Source: Vicia villosa (taxonomy: Eukaryota > Streptophyta > Magnoliopsida > Fabales > Fabaceae). Taken from it: DNA of 64,000 nucleotides. Numbering within the stretch: the first letter of the stretch is position 1; each line of letters starts with the position of its first letter. The position numbers were made by a program, and so were the translations under genes. The stretch spans positions 8,748,646-8,812,645 of the forward strand of contig NC_081182.1 in NCBI RefSeq assembly GCF_029867415.1, in the 5' to 3' direction. Under the pieces are notes generated by a model. The model saw only the letters and a program-made list of their open reading frames with translations. It was not told the DNA's origin and searched no databases. Below, piece after piece: positions 26,801 to 39,299 of the stretch.

Positions 26801-26960
26801 AGTTATCTTTATTGTTAAAACTAGGTGTACTGGCATAAGAAAGTTAAATGTACATGTTAGTGTGTATAATTAACTAGTGGTCGTTGATGATTCCTAGATC
26901 TCTGGATCGGATTGTATTCATTGTTTTTTGGTAATATAAAGTAATGCTTTGATTAAAAAA
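23850..26960 (+). pseudogene. L1-type LINE, 5'-truncated, with reverse transcriptase and zf-RVT remnants
   Basis: Plus-strand translations show reverse transcriptase blocks in order: [50 protein letters not shown], the catalytic FTDDLIIFTRGD, FKYLGVPL and the RT zinc-binding end (FTLWIALLQRLATKARL with CCYCNKEEDIQHFF). No endonuclease domain precedes them; the element starts inside ORF2 near 23850. Stops and frameshifts interrupt the frame at ~24637, ~24660-24880, 26186 and 26574. The 3' end GGTAATATAAAGTAATGC then GATTAAAAAA resembles plant LINE tails. Possible short target duplications (ATGAAATA near 23846 and 26961) flank it, only weakly. A solo copia LTR interrupts the RT between MEY and LHIS. 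Confidence 0.85.
25061..25501. mobile_element. Solo Ty1/copia-type LTR inserted in the LINE
   Basis: The 441-bp segment begins TGTGAGATATTGG and ends TTCACAACA. It is flanked by a perfect 5-bp TSD GAATA (25056-25060, 25502-25506). Deleting the LTR and one TSD copy restores the LINE frame MEYLHISSSTPQ. It has a TATA-like TTATTATAAAG near 25294. Similar LTR sequence lies on the minus strand at 57990-58285 beside a copia gag. Confidence 0.9.
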
Positions 26961-26972
26961 ATGAAATATGAC

Positions 26973-27078
26973 TAACAATTATTTAACATATACAATTTCG
27001 AAGTAAAAGTTTTTACGAGGACAAGATGACCTAGTAGTAGCACTTCTTGCTTGATGCATGGAGGTCATGGGTTCAACA
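26973..27078. repeat. Right arm of the inverted repeat flanking the LINE
   Basis: Partner of 22783-22890. It starts a few bases after the LINE tail and ends in CATGGGTTCAACACCC. Confidence 0.75.
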
Positions 27079-28446
27079 CCCATTGGTTGCAAAATTTTAT
27101 AGTTTTTAAAAAAAATAAAAAAAGTCCAGTCAGCGTGACAAATAAGCATCAGGCGTGTGTCCCTTTCCTCCAAGGTCTAAAAGAACATAATCTTCAAATG
27201 GCAAGGGTATTTTTTTTACAGGGGCAAAACCAAAAGTCGCCTATATGACAGGGAGCTGAAATGGTATTAACCCTTTATTGTATAATGTATTATTTCACTA
27301 CTCAAGTACCCAAACCTAGAAAAGTGCACACAACACATAGAATGTACACACCGTCTCCTACTTTTCTTTTCTCAATTATCTTTGTCTCCTCCATTCATCA
27401 TCTCATCTGTTCTCATCATTATCATCATAAAAACCACTCTTCTTTATTCATTGTGTATGATAATTACTCCTCAAATTCACTTTACTTCCAACTGTAACCT
27501 GTTTTTCATTCAATTAATAAATTAGTAGCCATACTCACACATAATCAACCATTTGCGCTGGACAACAGCGGTACTGTGGTAGTAAATTAGTAGAAACATA
27601 GTAGTAACAAGTTCTGTTAATATTTATTTATTTTTTTAAAGAAAAAATATTAGCAACAGTAAGTACTTTTGCTTTGTTTTTTTGTTATTGATGCAAGATG
27701 TATTTTTATTTTAAAAGGAAAAAATAACAAAATACTAGTATTATAGTTTTGATCGAAAAAGTATATAAATTTTCTTAAGATCATTAGATCTCTGTGGGGA
27801 TGGAGATGAGAGAAAATATTCCCCTATGGCGGAGATTGGGGACGAGGATCGTGAATAAATTTGGGGGCGGGACGAGAAACAGGAAAGCATCCTCCGAACA
27901 TTCCTTCCTCGTTGACACCCGTAGATCGAACCAATGATCACGTTACTCGTTGGTTTAACATTAACTTAGAGGTTAAGTGACGCACTTTTCATGAGTTCCT
28001 TCGTTACCTCGTGTAACCGAGATAAAAGTCATTTTGCGTCCGAGATAAGATGGTTATTTATAATAGTGTTTATTCTTTCCTTTTCCTTGGTAATTTTTTT
28101 ATTTAACATTTTCAATAAATTAATTGTGAGAACAAAAAATTCATTTAGATTTGCTTAGATTTTGAAGCCTTATTAATTTAAAAGTTTTTAGAGTTAGAGT
28201 TAAGGCATTGAAAAAACAGTTGTTATTAAAAAAATTTATTGTTGCAAGAAGCTCGAGATGATAAAAACAATAGGAGAGAAAGGTGCCGCCATGATTGTAT
28301 TAAAGAGTGAAAAGGATGATATAATTTATTTTTTTAAGTAATTTGTGCTTAGCCGAAAAGAATGATATATGTAATCCAATGTGATAATACCTAATAAAAT
28401 CATATATCATTTTCCATTGATCCTTAATTGATGTTTATAATGTTCT
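27079..28446. other. Intergenic DNA with a hAT-like remnant
   Basis: At 27795-27925 a G-rich stretch (GGGGATGGAGATGAG, then CCTCGTTGACACCCG) resembles the ends of a common plant hAT repeat, without a clear partner end. The rest shows no supported feature. Confidence 0.35.
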
Positions 28447-28560
28447 TTTTTTTAATAGGCAACAAATTCATTAAAAATGAAATTGAGTACAAGGGATACT
28501 CAAACCCTTACAAGTTACAACAACACAAAAACAGCGAGCTACAGAAAATACACAAGCGGG
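28447..28560 (-). mobile_element. LINE 3'-end fragment
   Basis: On the minus strand the sequence reads as an L1-type 3' tail: GTTTGAGTATCCCTTGTACT, TTTTTAATGAATTTG, TTGCCTATT then A-rich. It is about 110 bp, the usual heavily 5'-truncated form. Confidence 0.55.
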
Positions 28561-28639
28561 AGAATATTCCATGAAAATTATTGGACTCAGATACATTGTT
28601 ATTGGTGAGGGTTTTACTTAGACCCCACTTTATAATTCA

Positions 28640-29233
28640 AACATAAATATTTTAAATTCAAGTAACTTTTAATTAAAATCAATTTTATATAATAGGTTCA
28701 CTTTAAATCATTTTTTGTTACCACACAAAAAAATCAAACAAAACTTTGTAACATTTTTTAATATCACATAGACTCCATGTAATTTCATAAAGCTCATACC
28801 AATCATGCACGAAGTCAAAGAGGCTAAACAAAATTGTTATTCTCCTCTTCAATTGCTTCCAAGGAAGTCACTATTAAGGGAACAAAGTGTGCACATGGAC
28901 CACACCACATGTTGTCAATGAAAATTACTTAAGAAAAGTCAGGACATTCACATCGTACATATTACCAATTTTTACACTATTTGCTTATAAAAAAATAATA
29001 ATAATTTTTTTCCACACAAACTTTAATATCTTATACAACATTAATGCACGAGACATGTTCCTTATCCTTTTACAAAAAATTGCCTGCAGATATCATGAAA
29101 CCAATCATCTGTAACATTATTATTATTATTATTATTATTACAAGCAAAATGAAAAATGAATATCTACAAAAATATATATACCTATCTGTATATTTTGTAC
29201 GTTTGTGAAATTACATCACTTTTATGAACAATG
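28640..29233. repeat. Uninterrupted copy of the duplicated BEL1 3' flank
   Basis: This copy is collinear with the pieces of 18905-21889 and lacks the hAT, Stowaway-like and Harbinger-like insertions. It ends ~150 bp from the BEL1 stop codon and includes an (ATT)n run near 29120. Confidence 0.8.
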
Positions 29234-29382
29234 AGGGCAACGCGAATGAATGAAAAAGAAAACAGCAGCATAGTCTTTTTTTTCTCTCTCTCTTTTCATC
29301 TTTGTGTGAAAGAAAGTACACCTTTCCAGAGATACCTTTAAATCATATTGATAGTAAAAATTAAAAATATCTTTGGTAGATT

Positions 29383-31472
29383 TCATACGACAAACTCATG
29401 CAACAAATGAGTATTGCCAAACCTGTGTTGTTGCTTTCCTGAATCTGTGAAATGATAGTCTACTATATCAGAAGAAGAAGAAGACAATATCTGATTATTA
29501 TTTTTAATATTATTATTATTATTGTGTCTTTTGTGATTGGCATCTTGTGATGTGGCTAATCCATCGTTTTCACAGTTCCTCAACTCCAATGAAAGAGAGA
29601 CATGTTGCTGTTGTTGCTGTTGGTGGTGTTGGTGGTGGTGGCCACCACCTATCTCTGATAAATCATATGTGGCAGTATCACAAGCTATTTCTGAATAAAA
29701 GCCATTTTTCACGCTGAACCTTTCGTTACTACCACCATGCAATTTTTTACTTTCATAATCCATTGCATGTTCTTTAGTGGAATAGGCTTGTACACTATCA
29801 ATAGTAATAGTTTGTACATTGTCCTGTGACTCAGTTTCTTGAGTATAATAATAATCTCTTTTACCTTTGATGAGGTGATTTTCAGATGAATTATTGTAGT
29901 TTATCTCAGAATCACCAAACTCTTCTTTGTATATTTCCTCAACCATTGGTTTCCAAAGACGCACACGCGCGTTAATGAACCAATTCGCCACCTGATATAT
30001 AACATATGATATGAAAATTTGATTGTCTCAATAGAGATTAGCAACAAATAACTTGATTAATTATAAGTATACCTGATTCCTTGTCAAACCAGTTTGCGTA
30101 GCTAGCATTATTTTCTCCGAATCCTTGGGGTAACTGGTTTCAATTATCAAACAAAAAATGAAAAACGGTTTAATTAAAATAAACACGCGTACTATAATAT
30201 GATACGATTATGAATTAACACATACGGATTAAGAAAATGCTCGAAGAGCCAGGCACGAAGTATTGAAACGGAGTTTTCAGGAAGTCCTCTTTGAGGCCTC
30301 CAAGCGTGCCGCATAACACCAAGATGCTGAAGTTCCTTCTGCTGTCTAAGCTGTTGATCCACATATCTGAGACGAGGGATTCCTTCTTGTTCCCCAAGGT
30401 TTCTTTGAATGACTTGAATTTGGGTGCTGATTGCATCGCGCAGGCAACGAAAATGACCTGAAATTGTTCGTAATGCAAGTGTAGTATATGGTTCTGCTGC
30501 TCCACAGCCAGCAACCATGTTTAAAGATGAGACCACAATCTGCATTTGATGGCAGTATTGTCTGTATCTCTTATCTACCTACAATCAGCACAAAGAGAGG
30601 ATTATTGATTCTGCAATAAGCCATAAGCTAGCTTAACATAATCTAACAAGGTAAATAGGAACCTGACTAGTCCAACTATGACAATGAAAAGATTGATGCA
30701 CTGCAATCAAATAAAATAGGGGTTCTAAGCATTTTACCTCATCCAAGAAGGACAGAAGTTTTGTCTTCTTATCCAACCAATTTTGCCTTTCTGCTGAGGA
30801 TAATTGACTAGAAGGATTGGAATTAGAATCATTGGGACCTGAAGATATTTGCGTAGACTGAGTAGTAGATTTTCCATCAGCTTCTTTTGAGTTATTTAAT
30901 CCAATTTCGCGTACTTTTTCTTGTTTTTCCATTCCACGTTGCTTTCGGACATTAACCAGCTCATCGAGTAACTCCTGTGCAGCCTTCAGATATTCGGAAT
31001 TTAAGAAAATGTTAGAAAATCCCGATGAGCCCTGCATACATTGATCGGAAGGATGATAGTCGTGAAAACTTTCCCGTTTGGGAATGTCATGAAAACCTCC
31101 AGAAGATATGGATGCCATACATTCAGCAGTTTTCAACTCATCATCATTAGATATTGTAGTTCCCTTTGGAAGACAAGTATCATTCATGAGTGATACAAAA
31201 CCGGTGTCCTGATACTGGTATTGAAATGGAGGGATAGATGATGTAGAAGGCAAAAGTGTCCCTAGAGTAAGAGATAGCCCTTGGCATTGTATATTTTGGT
31301 CACAATCTAAATGAGAGTTGCAAGGATCAGAATGTTGATCAATGGACTGCATAGTCACTGTCTCATTTTGTTCTCCTACAACAGATTCGTTGTAGTAGTT
31401 GTGAGGTAACAGAGGGCTCGCGGTGAACATATCCGCATAAGACACCGATGAGAATGAATGATTGGGATACAT
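29383..31472 (-). CDS. BEL1-like TALE homeodomain transcription factor (long form, BLH3/BLH10-like)
   Basis: Exons 30738-31472, 30226-30578, 30073-30133 and 29383-29991 join through GT-AG introns into 585 residues. Domains: N-terminal ZIBEL GLSLTLG (~65-71); SKY box [15 protein letters not shown] (~159-173); BELL region (~232-300) with [18 protein letters not shown]; homeodomain (~338-400) with [27 protein letters not shown] and [15 protein letters not shown]; and a long C-terminal tail with a His/Gln-rich run and a second ZIBEL-type VSLSLELRN. The phase pattern and 61-bp exon are identical to those of the gene at 10.4-12.2 kb on the same strand, so the two are paralogues. [12 protein letters not shown] stretch after the BELL domain resembles BLH3/BLH10. 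Function: KNOX-partnering nuclear regulator of development. The specific role is not inferable. Confidence 0.93.
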
Positions 31473-31494
31473 TGTAAAGTACTTGATGCTGGTC

Positions 31495-31885
31495 TCTTCA
31501 CAAGAATGAAATCAGCTTGATATCTCTTTCAATTCTCAGGATTGAGACGCAATCGGCTTCGTGATGATGAACTCAATACGCAACACCACCTCAACTATTC
31601 TGATAACAACAAATTTCAATCAAAAACTCAGTATGATTATGATATGATTGAAGCAAGAGTAACAAACATGAACAAGGCAAGAAAACCACAAATTCAATAT
31701 TTCCAGAACACACAACAATATTCTAGTTTTCTGCTTTTTAATCATCAAATTCAAATCCAAACAATACTACATCATCATCATCTTCAAAAGGTACAATACT
31801 ACATGATGATTATTATAGTACTAATGAACATGAAACAGAAAAGTAAATAAGAGTAAATAATAAAAAAAAGGAAATACCTAAGCCG
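31495..31885 (-). promoter_or_regulatory. Leader region of the long BEL1-like gene, possible 5' UTR intron
   Basis: On the minus strand a donor-like CTTAG/GTATTTCC lies near 31879, and acceptor-like TTCATTCTTGTGAAG lies near 31500, just before the ATG at 31472. BEL1 genes often carry a 5' UTR intron. This is pattern-based and would need transcript data. Confidence 0.35.
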
Positions 31886-32618
31886 AGATGAAAAACATAG
31901 GTAGAGAAATGAGAATTGGAACAAGAGATATGTTATTGATTTGAAACAAAAGGAGTAACCGACCAGCTTATGATTGGAAGAACGGTACCAACCAATTACA
32001 TAAAAAACAATATTAAATGTTACACCACCAACTACTACTACTGCTGCTACATTTTTTTATTATTGAAAAGGAATAAATAATTGGTAGTGTGAGTGATGAT
32101 GATGAAACATTCATTGTTGAGATAGTCAGTCACGTGTGGGAGATGATGGATTAAGAAAATAATGGTGGTTGTTTAGTTTGCTTGAAATTATGGGTTGAAA
32201 AGCTTAACCACCAGTTGGTGAACCTGTGACTTGTAACCATGAGTTGGTTCACTCTTAAACAGCAACAACTTTAGTTTAAGTATTAAATAATGGTTCTCTT
32301 GGTTGGCTGAATTCGCTATATGGAGTAGGTGAAACTAACTAATTCACGTCTATGGTTGTTTCTTGTCTTCTATCGCTATCGCAACCCAAATGGATACAAT
32401 GGATATACACAATCTACTCTACTATTGTTTATTAATCAATCTCTTCTAATTTAGACAAACAGATTATTATTGGATATATGTTTGAAATATCATTTTCTAA
32501 AAATCTCTCTATTCAGATTGGATTTCAGATTGATTTATGAAAATGGATTTAAATTTATATATTTTATATTTTTTTATATTTATTAATATGATACGTTGTG
32601 TGATGATATTTATTGTTA
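31886..32618. other. Upstream region of the long BEL1-like gene
   Basis: No gene is seen. It contains ACTACTACTACTGCTGCTAC and GATGATGATGA simple repeats near 32030-32105. This is the presumed promoter. Confidence 0.35.
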
Positions 32619-32793
32619 GGGTCTTGCTAACCACAGTCCTCAGGGCAATGGTTAAGCATTCCTAAAAAAGAAAATATTTTATAAAAATTTTAATATTTCA
32701 ATTTCCAAGACATTAAATACGCAGATTACTGAGATAAAATTACTATTTTAAAGTTTTTAACCATTGTTCTGAGGATACTGATTAGCATTTCCC
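32619..32793. mobile_element. 175-bp MITE with TA target duplication
   Basis: Ends GGGTCTTGCTAACCACAG and GGGAAATGCTAATCAGTA (right end read inward) continue into near-matching TCCTCAGGGCAATGGTTAA / TCCTCAGAACAATGGTTAA, so the arms are about 40 bp. TA flanks both sides. Confidence 0.8.
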
Positions 32794-34043
32794 TAATTTT
32801 TAATATTATTTATTAGTTTAATTTAATTTATTTATTTTATTATTTTATTTGTTTCAACCATAATTGATATTTTTATTTTATAATATTAATTTTTAATATA
32901 TTACTATATGTTATATATTATATTAAACTCAGTATTTATTAAAATGTCTATAATCTTACTAAAAAATATAATTTATAATTTGGATATTAAAAAATCGATC
33001 CAATTTGAACCACATAAAATTTGATCAGATTGGATCGAACTTTTTAAATCAATTATATATATTTGAGCTGAATCGCAAATAAATTTATTTTTAAATTAGA
33101 TAAATTTTTATCTTAAAGTCTATATAAACTACACTGCAAATACCACTAATACCATTAAATGATAAATTTTAAATCTCTAAAATTGAAAGGTTTTATTATT
33201 TCAACACTCAATTTTCTACAATACTATAGACTCTGGACACGAGATATATGATGAGAGAAAAAAATCTAAATAATTTAAATGATTGAATTGAAATATATTT
33301 ATTTTAAATTTGTTCATTTGAATAGAATATTAAAATTATTTTATTGTTATATTTTAAGGATATTTTTTAGAAATTTAAAAAAGTTGGGCTAAATTTAAAA
33401 TGTGATTAATATGGACCAAGTCGTAATTTTTTAAAATTTTAAAGGATCCATTTTTAAAATTTGAAAATTATTAAAGATCAATTTATAACTTTTGTGAAAT
33501 ATGTTGACCAACATGCACAATATAAAATGATAAAAATGTTCAATTTGACACTCGCATTCTATAGAATTTGACAAAAGTTTCAAATTCTTTGATTTTATTT
33601 GTAATTGTTGGTTTATCCGTGGTCCTCTCTACTAAGTTCAGCGTCAATCACCACTAAACCAACTAACAATCAATGATTTTATTTGTCATTTTAAAATAAT
33701 TAAATTTATCTTATAGAAAATACTTCAATTTTTTAAATCATTTTAACAACTTTTCACATTTTTTTTATCCGAACAATAAATTTCATTGAAATCATTTTAA
33801 ATTCTTTCAAAATACTACATTCTCTAATTAAAGTATTTTATCTAAACACACTATTGTGAAATTGATAGAATAATGAAAATCACTTTCAAGAGAATTATTT
33901 AGAGTTCAATTACACAAATAAATTTGTTATGCGAGACAAAGAACAATGTCATTCAAAATAAATGGCTTTAAGCAAAAATAACTTTCAATTCAATAAGACA
34001 ATGAATTAACTTTGTAGAAGAAGATAAAAGAAGACAAGAAACA
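32794..34043. other. AT-rich intergenic DNA
   Basis: No supported gene or element. Homopolymeric A/T runs dominate. Confidence 0.35.
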
Positions 34044-35394
34044 TGATCAGTGGTTTTCACACATATATTTACCGTGGTTTTTAAGTATGTTTAAGTTATG
34101 TTATTGAGTGTTTTATTTCTTTATTCGTCATTTTATGCTTTGGTTGTATGTTTTAATGTTTTCAGACTGATATGGAGAAATCGGAGTAAATCAGTGCGAA
34201 ACTCGGAGTTTTGAGGAAGTTCAGAAAACAACTTTCAGCAGGCCTGACACGGGTGGCCGTGTTGCTCAACACGGGTCGTGTCAGGAAGAGAGCTGAGAGC
34301 AAAGTTTGAGAGAAAGGAAAAACAGTGAAGCAACACGGGTGCCCGTGTTGCACAACACGGCCCGTGTTGCACATCCTGGGACTCAACAATAAAAATTAAT
34401 AGGACAGGGGACCAACACGGGTGCCCGTGTTGCACAACACGGCCCGTGTTGGGTTTGACGCTGATTTCAGTGATTTTTGTGATTTTGTTCAGTGGTTTGC
34501 CTGCAAGGGTGTTTTTGGGATTTCCAACCAACTTAAGTGAGTCTGCACTATTTAGGAGGGTTTTCAAGATGAATTAAGGATCTTTTTGCCACAGGAAGAA
34601 TTGGAGGATTGTGAAAGGAAGCCTATGCAATTGGAGAAGAACAGAGAACTCTCATGAGTGGAAGCCATTGAAGATCAAAGTTCATCATCTCTATTGTAAT
34701 GTCTTTATTTGATATCTTTGTAATTTCTTTGGATGATATGAGTAGCTAAATCCCCCAATGCTAGGGGGTGTCCCTGATTAACATTTGTGATGATTTTGAA
34801 TTCCGAATTTCAATAACATATTTCTCTTTCATGTTCAATTTAATGGTATAAGGTTTTTAATGCTTTCCTCGTCGGACCAACTGGATTGATTTATGACTGA
34901 CAATTAGGATTGACCTCCATTGTTAGGGTTTTTATACCATTATACTATAGTAGATATCACCTAGGACTAGGGATACCCTATAGTAACCGAATTGTTCTTG
35001 ATTATAATAATACTTGATTTGATCACTAATTTCGAAGGACTTTGGGATTAGGATTTCAATGTTCAAAGGTTTGCCCACTAAGGACTTAGGAGCAAATACC
35101 CTTAAGAACCGGTAATTGATAAGTTGAATTTTGTTAATGAAACAAGGGTTCATAATTGTTACATGTTAATGCACACTCCTACCCTGGCATGTTACTCATA
35201 TTTGGCCAAATCACCCTTTTTAAGTTTATTTGAAATTTAATTCGTAATCATAAAAACCAAAACCCCCAAGGCTTTTTGTTTAATTGAATTCCTTCTAACT
35301 CTATAATATCACGCAGTCCTTGAGATCGATATTCGGGGAATTTTCCCTTTATTACTACAGAGGCAAAATAGTACACTTGCTATTTTTCCGATCA
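34044..35394. mobile_element. Solo Ty3/gypsy-type LTR
   Basis: The 1351-bp segment begins TGATCAGTGG and ends TTCCGATCA, with terminal 5-bp inverted repeat TGATC/GATCA. It is flanked by a perfect TSD AAACA (34039-34043, 35395-35399). No PBS, PPT or coding region adjoins. Copies of ACACGGGTGCCCGTGTTGC occur at ~34240-34460. It shares ATGAGTAGCTAAATCCC with the Athila-like LTR at 59.9 kb. Confidence 0.85.
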
Positions 35395-35399
35395 AAACA

Positions 35400-35889
35400 C
35401 AAAAGATTTGTTTACCTAAATCGATCAAATAATCCATGTCAAAAATTGTTACGAGGGATTACAAATAAGTTACAAGAAAATAGTCTACAAAGTTCCCAAA
35501 AACAAACCTTATTTTCTATCCAAATATTTCTGAATCTCTCCGACTCTCAATATAATAATTACACAAATTCAATGAGTTTAAAAGTATTTCTCAATTCCTT
35601 TAGATAACTCCAAAGATTTCTCGGAAAAAAACTCTAAACCCCTATTTCTATTTTCATCTCTAAAATTCTAAAGATTGTCACACTCTACCATAACAAAAGA
35701 GATACATATTTATAATTGCTAAAACTCAACATATCCGTAACAAAGGCCAAAACACAACCAATTAATTCTTAGAATAAAATATTATACATATCTTTTATAT
35801 TAATTTAGACTATTTTTAAATTATTTTAAAATATATATTAAATATTCTAGCCAATAGAATACACATTCTCGAAATTGTTGATGTCATGA
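35400..35889. other. Unclassified AT-rich DNA
   Basis: This is the right flank of the solo LTR. No gene or element was recognised. Confidence 0.3.
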
Positions 35890-37160
35890 ACTACTAAGGG
35901 ATTAACGGTTTTCTAGAATGTAACGACAACTATAATGAGGACATGGTTAGAATATTCTATTCGGGCTTGAGAGGAAAATTCAAGGACTCTGACTTTGCAT
36001 TTAGTATGGGAAATAAGGTTTATAAAGTGGATAACAAGATATGGAAGGATATGTTTAATAAAAATACTTGTGATCCTACTGCTATAAATATCTCTAATAA
36101 TAGGATCGCCTCGAGTTTTGATTTCACCACTGCTCTAAATGATATGTTGAAGGCTCTTTACTCTGAAGAAGCATTTCAGGATGGTCTTTTTTCTCCATCA
36201 GTTACAACTAGTTTTCTGAAAAGGGATGATCGCATCCTACAATAGATTGTTTCACACATCATGCGTCCTAAGAAAGGAGGGTATTCAAGATTTGATCAAA
36301 CTGAGGTTCAATTGGGATGGGTTCTGAAAAATAAAATCAAAATTAATTGGCCATATTATTTTGTGAGAAGGATTTTTCTCTAAAGGAATGTCGCAAAGGA
36401 TTCGCCTTATGCTATGGATCCTTGATTCCATGCATTTTGAACTATTGTGATGTTACCATGACAAACATTCCATGTATAACACCTATTTCTGTTCAAGAAT
36501 TCGATCAAACCAGCATGAAAATGATGGGATATACATAGGATGAGAAGAAAAATGTGTATTTCCTTTCTCCTAAGGGAGCAACCAAGAAGTATTACAATTA
36601 TGATGATCTGGGTGATGGAGGAGTCCAATGAACAGTGAGGAGGAAATTCAGAACATCGATACGGATGTCATGGGTGATGAGAATATTGATGGTTATGGTC
36701 ATGAAAATGAAGATGAAGATGACTACACTAATCATTGAGTGCAAGTTGCTCGTGCTCAAGAAGAGGCATATGCTCAACAAAATGCAAATGAACCTAAATG
36801 GGGTACATGGACTCAAACGGACGGGTATGACCAATGTAACTCTTCATATGTGCCTTCTTCATCCCAATATAACGTTGGTGATAAATCTGTAGTCATTGCT
36901 ATGCTTGGGAACATGCAACTTGTTCAACAGCAGAGGTATGATGCTCAACAACTACAAGTTCAACATCTTCAAACTCATATTCATGAACATAGGAATGATT
37001 TTGACGCCTTTGCCACTACCTTCACTACAAGGCAAAATCTCCTTGAGGAGACTTCAACTACTCGCCATAATGCTCTTTGTCAAAGCTTTAATACTCTTAA
37101 TAGGGGTGTTCTTGAATTATTTGAACAAGTAGAGGAGTATCGTCGAAGTTTCAGATGAAG
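35890..37160 (+). pseudogene. 'Putative plant transposon protein' (gag-like) remnant
   Basis: The frame reads ECNDNYNEDMVRIFYSGLR, then KVYKVDNKIWKDMFN, a stop at 36243 and a continuation HIMRPKKGGYSRFDQTEVQ, WVLKNKIKINWPYYFVRRI. This matches the layout of the plant-specific domain labelled putative plant transposon protein in LTR elements. After further stops and a frameshift, another frame (36739-37155) gives a Q-rich coiled-coil-like tail (NMQLVQQQRYDAQQLQVQHL). No protease, RT or integrase follows before the PPT. It is a non-coding relic. Confidence 0.65.
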
Positions 37161-37639
37161 AGGTCACCATAGAGGAGGAAGACATTAGTTGATTATGTTG
37201 AGAGATTGCGTCTCTTATCTCATACATCCTCGCATTTCATTTTTTTCTTTTCTCTTGCATTTCCGCATATCATCTCGCATTTTATCCTAGTATGCATATC
37301 ATCATGTTTATTTCCTTGTATCTTATCCTTAAACAACTTTCTATTTTGCATGCCCAATGTGTGTAATTTGATACGTGTGTTACGGTTAATTATTGACAAT
37401 CTTGCATTAACTTCATTATATGTGAATGTCCGTTAATGCTTGTTTGCTTTGCAATCGCCTATGAATTCTATTTGTGTCTTAACATTTCTATTGGGCTTTT
37501 TCTCTTTTTGATGTTGTCAAAGGGGGAGAAGAAGCAAATGGATATTTCAAGTTTTTTTTAATGCATATTGACAGGGGGAGCATTTTTCCTTCAAGAATCT
37601 TCAAAGTACTAATTTTTTCAAAAGATTTTTGTCATCATC

Positions 37640-39080
37640 AAAAAGGAGGAGTATGTGAGTGCTAGGTCCTTTTTGGTTTTAATGATGTCAAAAATAGAAT
37701 AATAAATGTGCTTGTGATGTTTGGTTGAACTCTCCTTTGAACAAGCATTCCACTCATCTTGGAAACATGTGCATCAAGTGTTTTAAAAGATGCATGGGTC
37801 AAGTGAAACATATGCATCATGAAAAATAGGTTTTTGAGTAATTTACATAGTCATGAGTTGACTCCTGACTTGTATAGGTCGACTCATACTGAAGCCAACT
37901 TGAGAATTTTGTCAAAAACCATTATGGTGACTTTGTACCAACCTATGCATCAACTCATGACTTGTATAGGTCGACGCATAGCATGCTGCAAGTTGACACA
38001 TGTTGTGCATTGTTTTTCCAGACCTCACTGCCATGATTTGGCCAACTCACTCACACACACATGCACTGACCTCACTGCCATGATTTGGTTCAACACAGTA
38101 TGGGTCGACACACATAAGTCACAAGTTGACTCATATTGTGTTAAACCAACACCGGACCTCACTGCCTTGAATAGGTCGACGCATGAAGTCCAAAGGTCGA
38201 CCTGTCGCTCAATTTTGGGCATTTTTGTGAACGAATTTTCGAGATCTTGCTATCCTTTTCACACACATATAAATACATTCATGCACTCATTTCAACATAA
38301 CTTTGAAACCTAAAAGATACACAAGTCTTCTCATCTTCATTCATCTTCTTGTTCACTACACAATTACACATAATCATTTTTGTGTTGTTGATACACGATC
38401 AAGCTTTATAACATCCATAAATAGGAATTAAATATTCCTTTGGGTGAAGATTAGTGGTGGTTTCATTAAATAAAACCTTTGAGGTTTTGTCCTCCAAGAT
38501 CAAGGTGATTTGGGGAGTTTTTGGACAAGAGACTTTGATTAAGATTCAGCCGAGTGAAGGTCTTGAAGAACACTGATTCGTTCAAGTGAGTCATGGTAGA
38601 CAGAGGAACAAGCAAAGCTCTTGGGGAGACTTGATCTTGCTTAAGATCAAGGGAAGATAAGATAAAGAATCAACATCAAAACTGAGTTTGTTTGTTTGTT
38701 ACATTAACTTCTCTTGTAATAGCAATTTGCAAAGTAAATAAAGACTATCTTAATTCCCGTTTGGAATTAGGGGTAGACCGAACGTACCCTTAGCGACGTC
38801 GATAGGGGAGCTTCCTAAACAAATGTTGTGTTTCTCGCCTTTTACTTTACTTTTTTCTGCTTTCATTTTTGGTATTCACTTGTCTTAGCTCATAATATTC
38901 AAAGTGTAGACTTGTGATATAAAAATTGTGTTTACATTGCTAATAATAATTGCATTTTTCAATTGTTAATCACAAATCTCTACACTTAGAAAACGACTGT
39001 GCTTAGTAGATTGCATACCAAGTGTTTGTTAAGTTTCTTGTGCAACAAACTGTTTGCACAACACGTGTTCGACAAATGAC
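37640..39080 (+). mobile_element. PPT and 3' LTR of the retroelement
   Basis: A purine tract AAAAAGGAGGAGTA (~37638-37651) immediately precedes TGTGAGTGCTAGG, the likely LTR start. Upstream GGGGGAG tracts (37520-37580) are also typical of 3' internal regions. The LTR contains repeated TATAGGTCGACTCAT / AGTTGACTCAT motifs (37855-38210) and TATAAATA at 38268-38275. The right end is uncertain (39.07-39.3 kb), and the 5' LTR is missing. Confidence 0.6.
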
Positions 39081-39299
39081 CTTAGCAAATTTATAGATCT
39101 CATTATCGTTGGAAGTAGGTGATTAAGTGTTAATCATTCAAACGAATATTTTTCTGAAAAACGCATTGATTTGATTTTTCAAATTCTTTAGCGTAGCAAT
39201 TTTCTTCGTGGTTGTAGCATATCTGATTCTACCAATAGCGGTTTATAATAGACGAAAGTCGATTCTAGGACGCTTCTGTTAGTCAAATTTTTTAAAAAA

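Noticed and set aside
27001..27085. tRNA-like B box GGGTTCAACACCC
   Set aside because: No cloverleaf, acceptor stem or convincing A box; the sequence is one arm of an inverted repeat.
36739..37158. Independent Q-rich gene
   Set aside because: It is a frame-shifted tail of the retroelement protein, with a stop and frameshift separating it from the main domain and no start context of its own.
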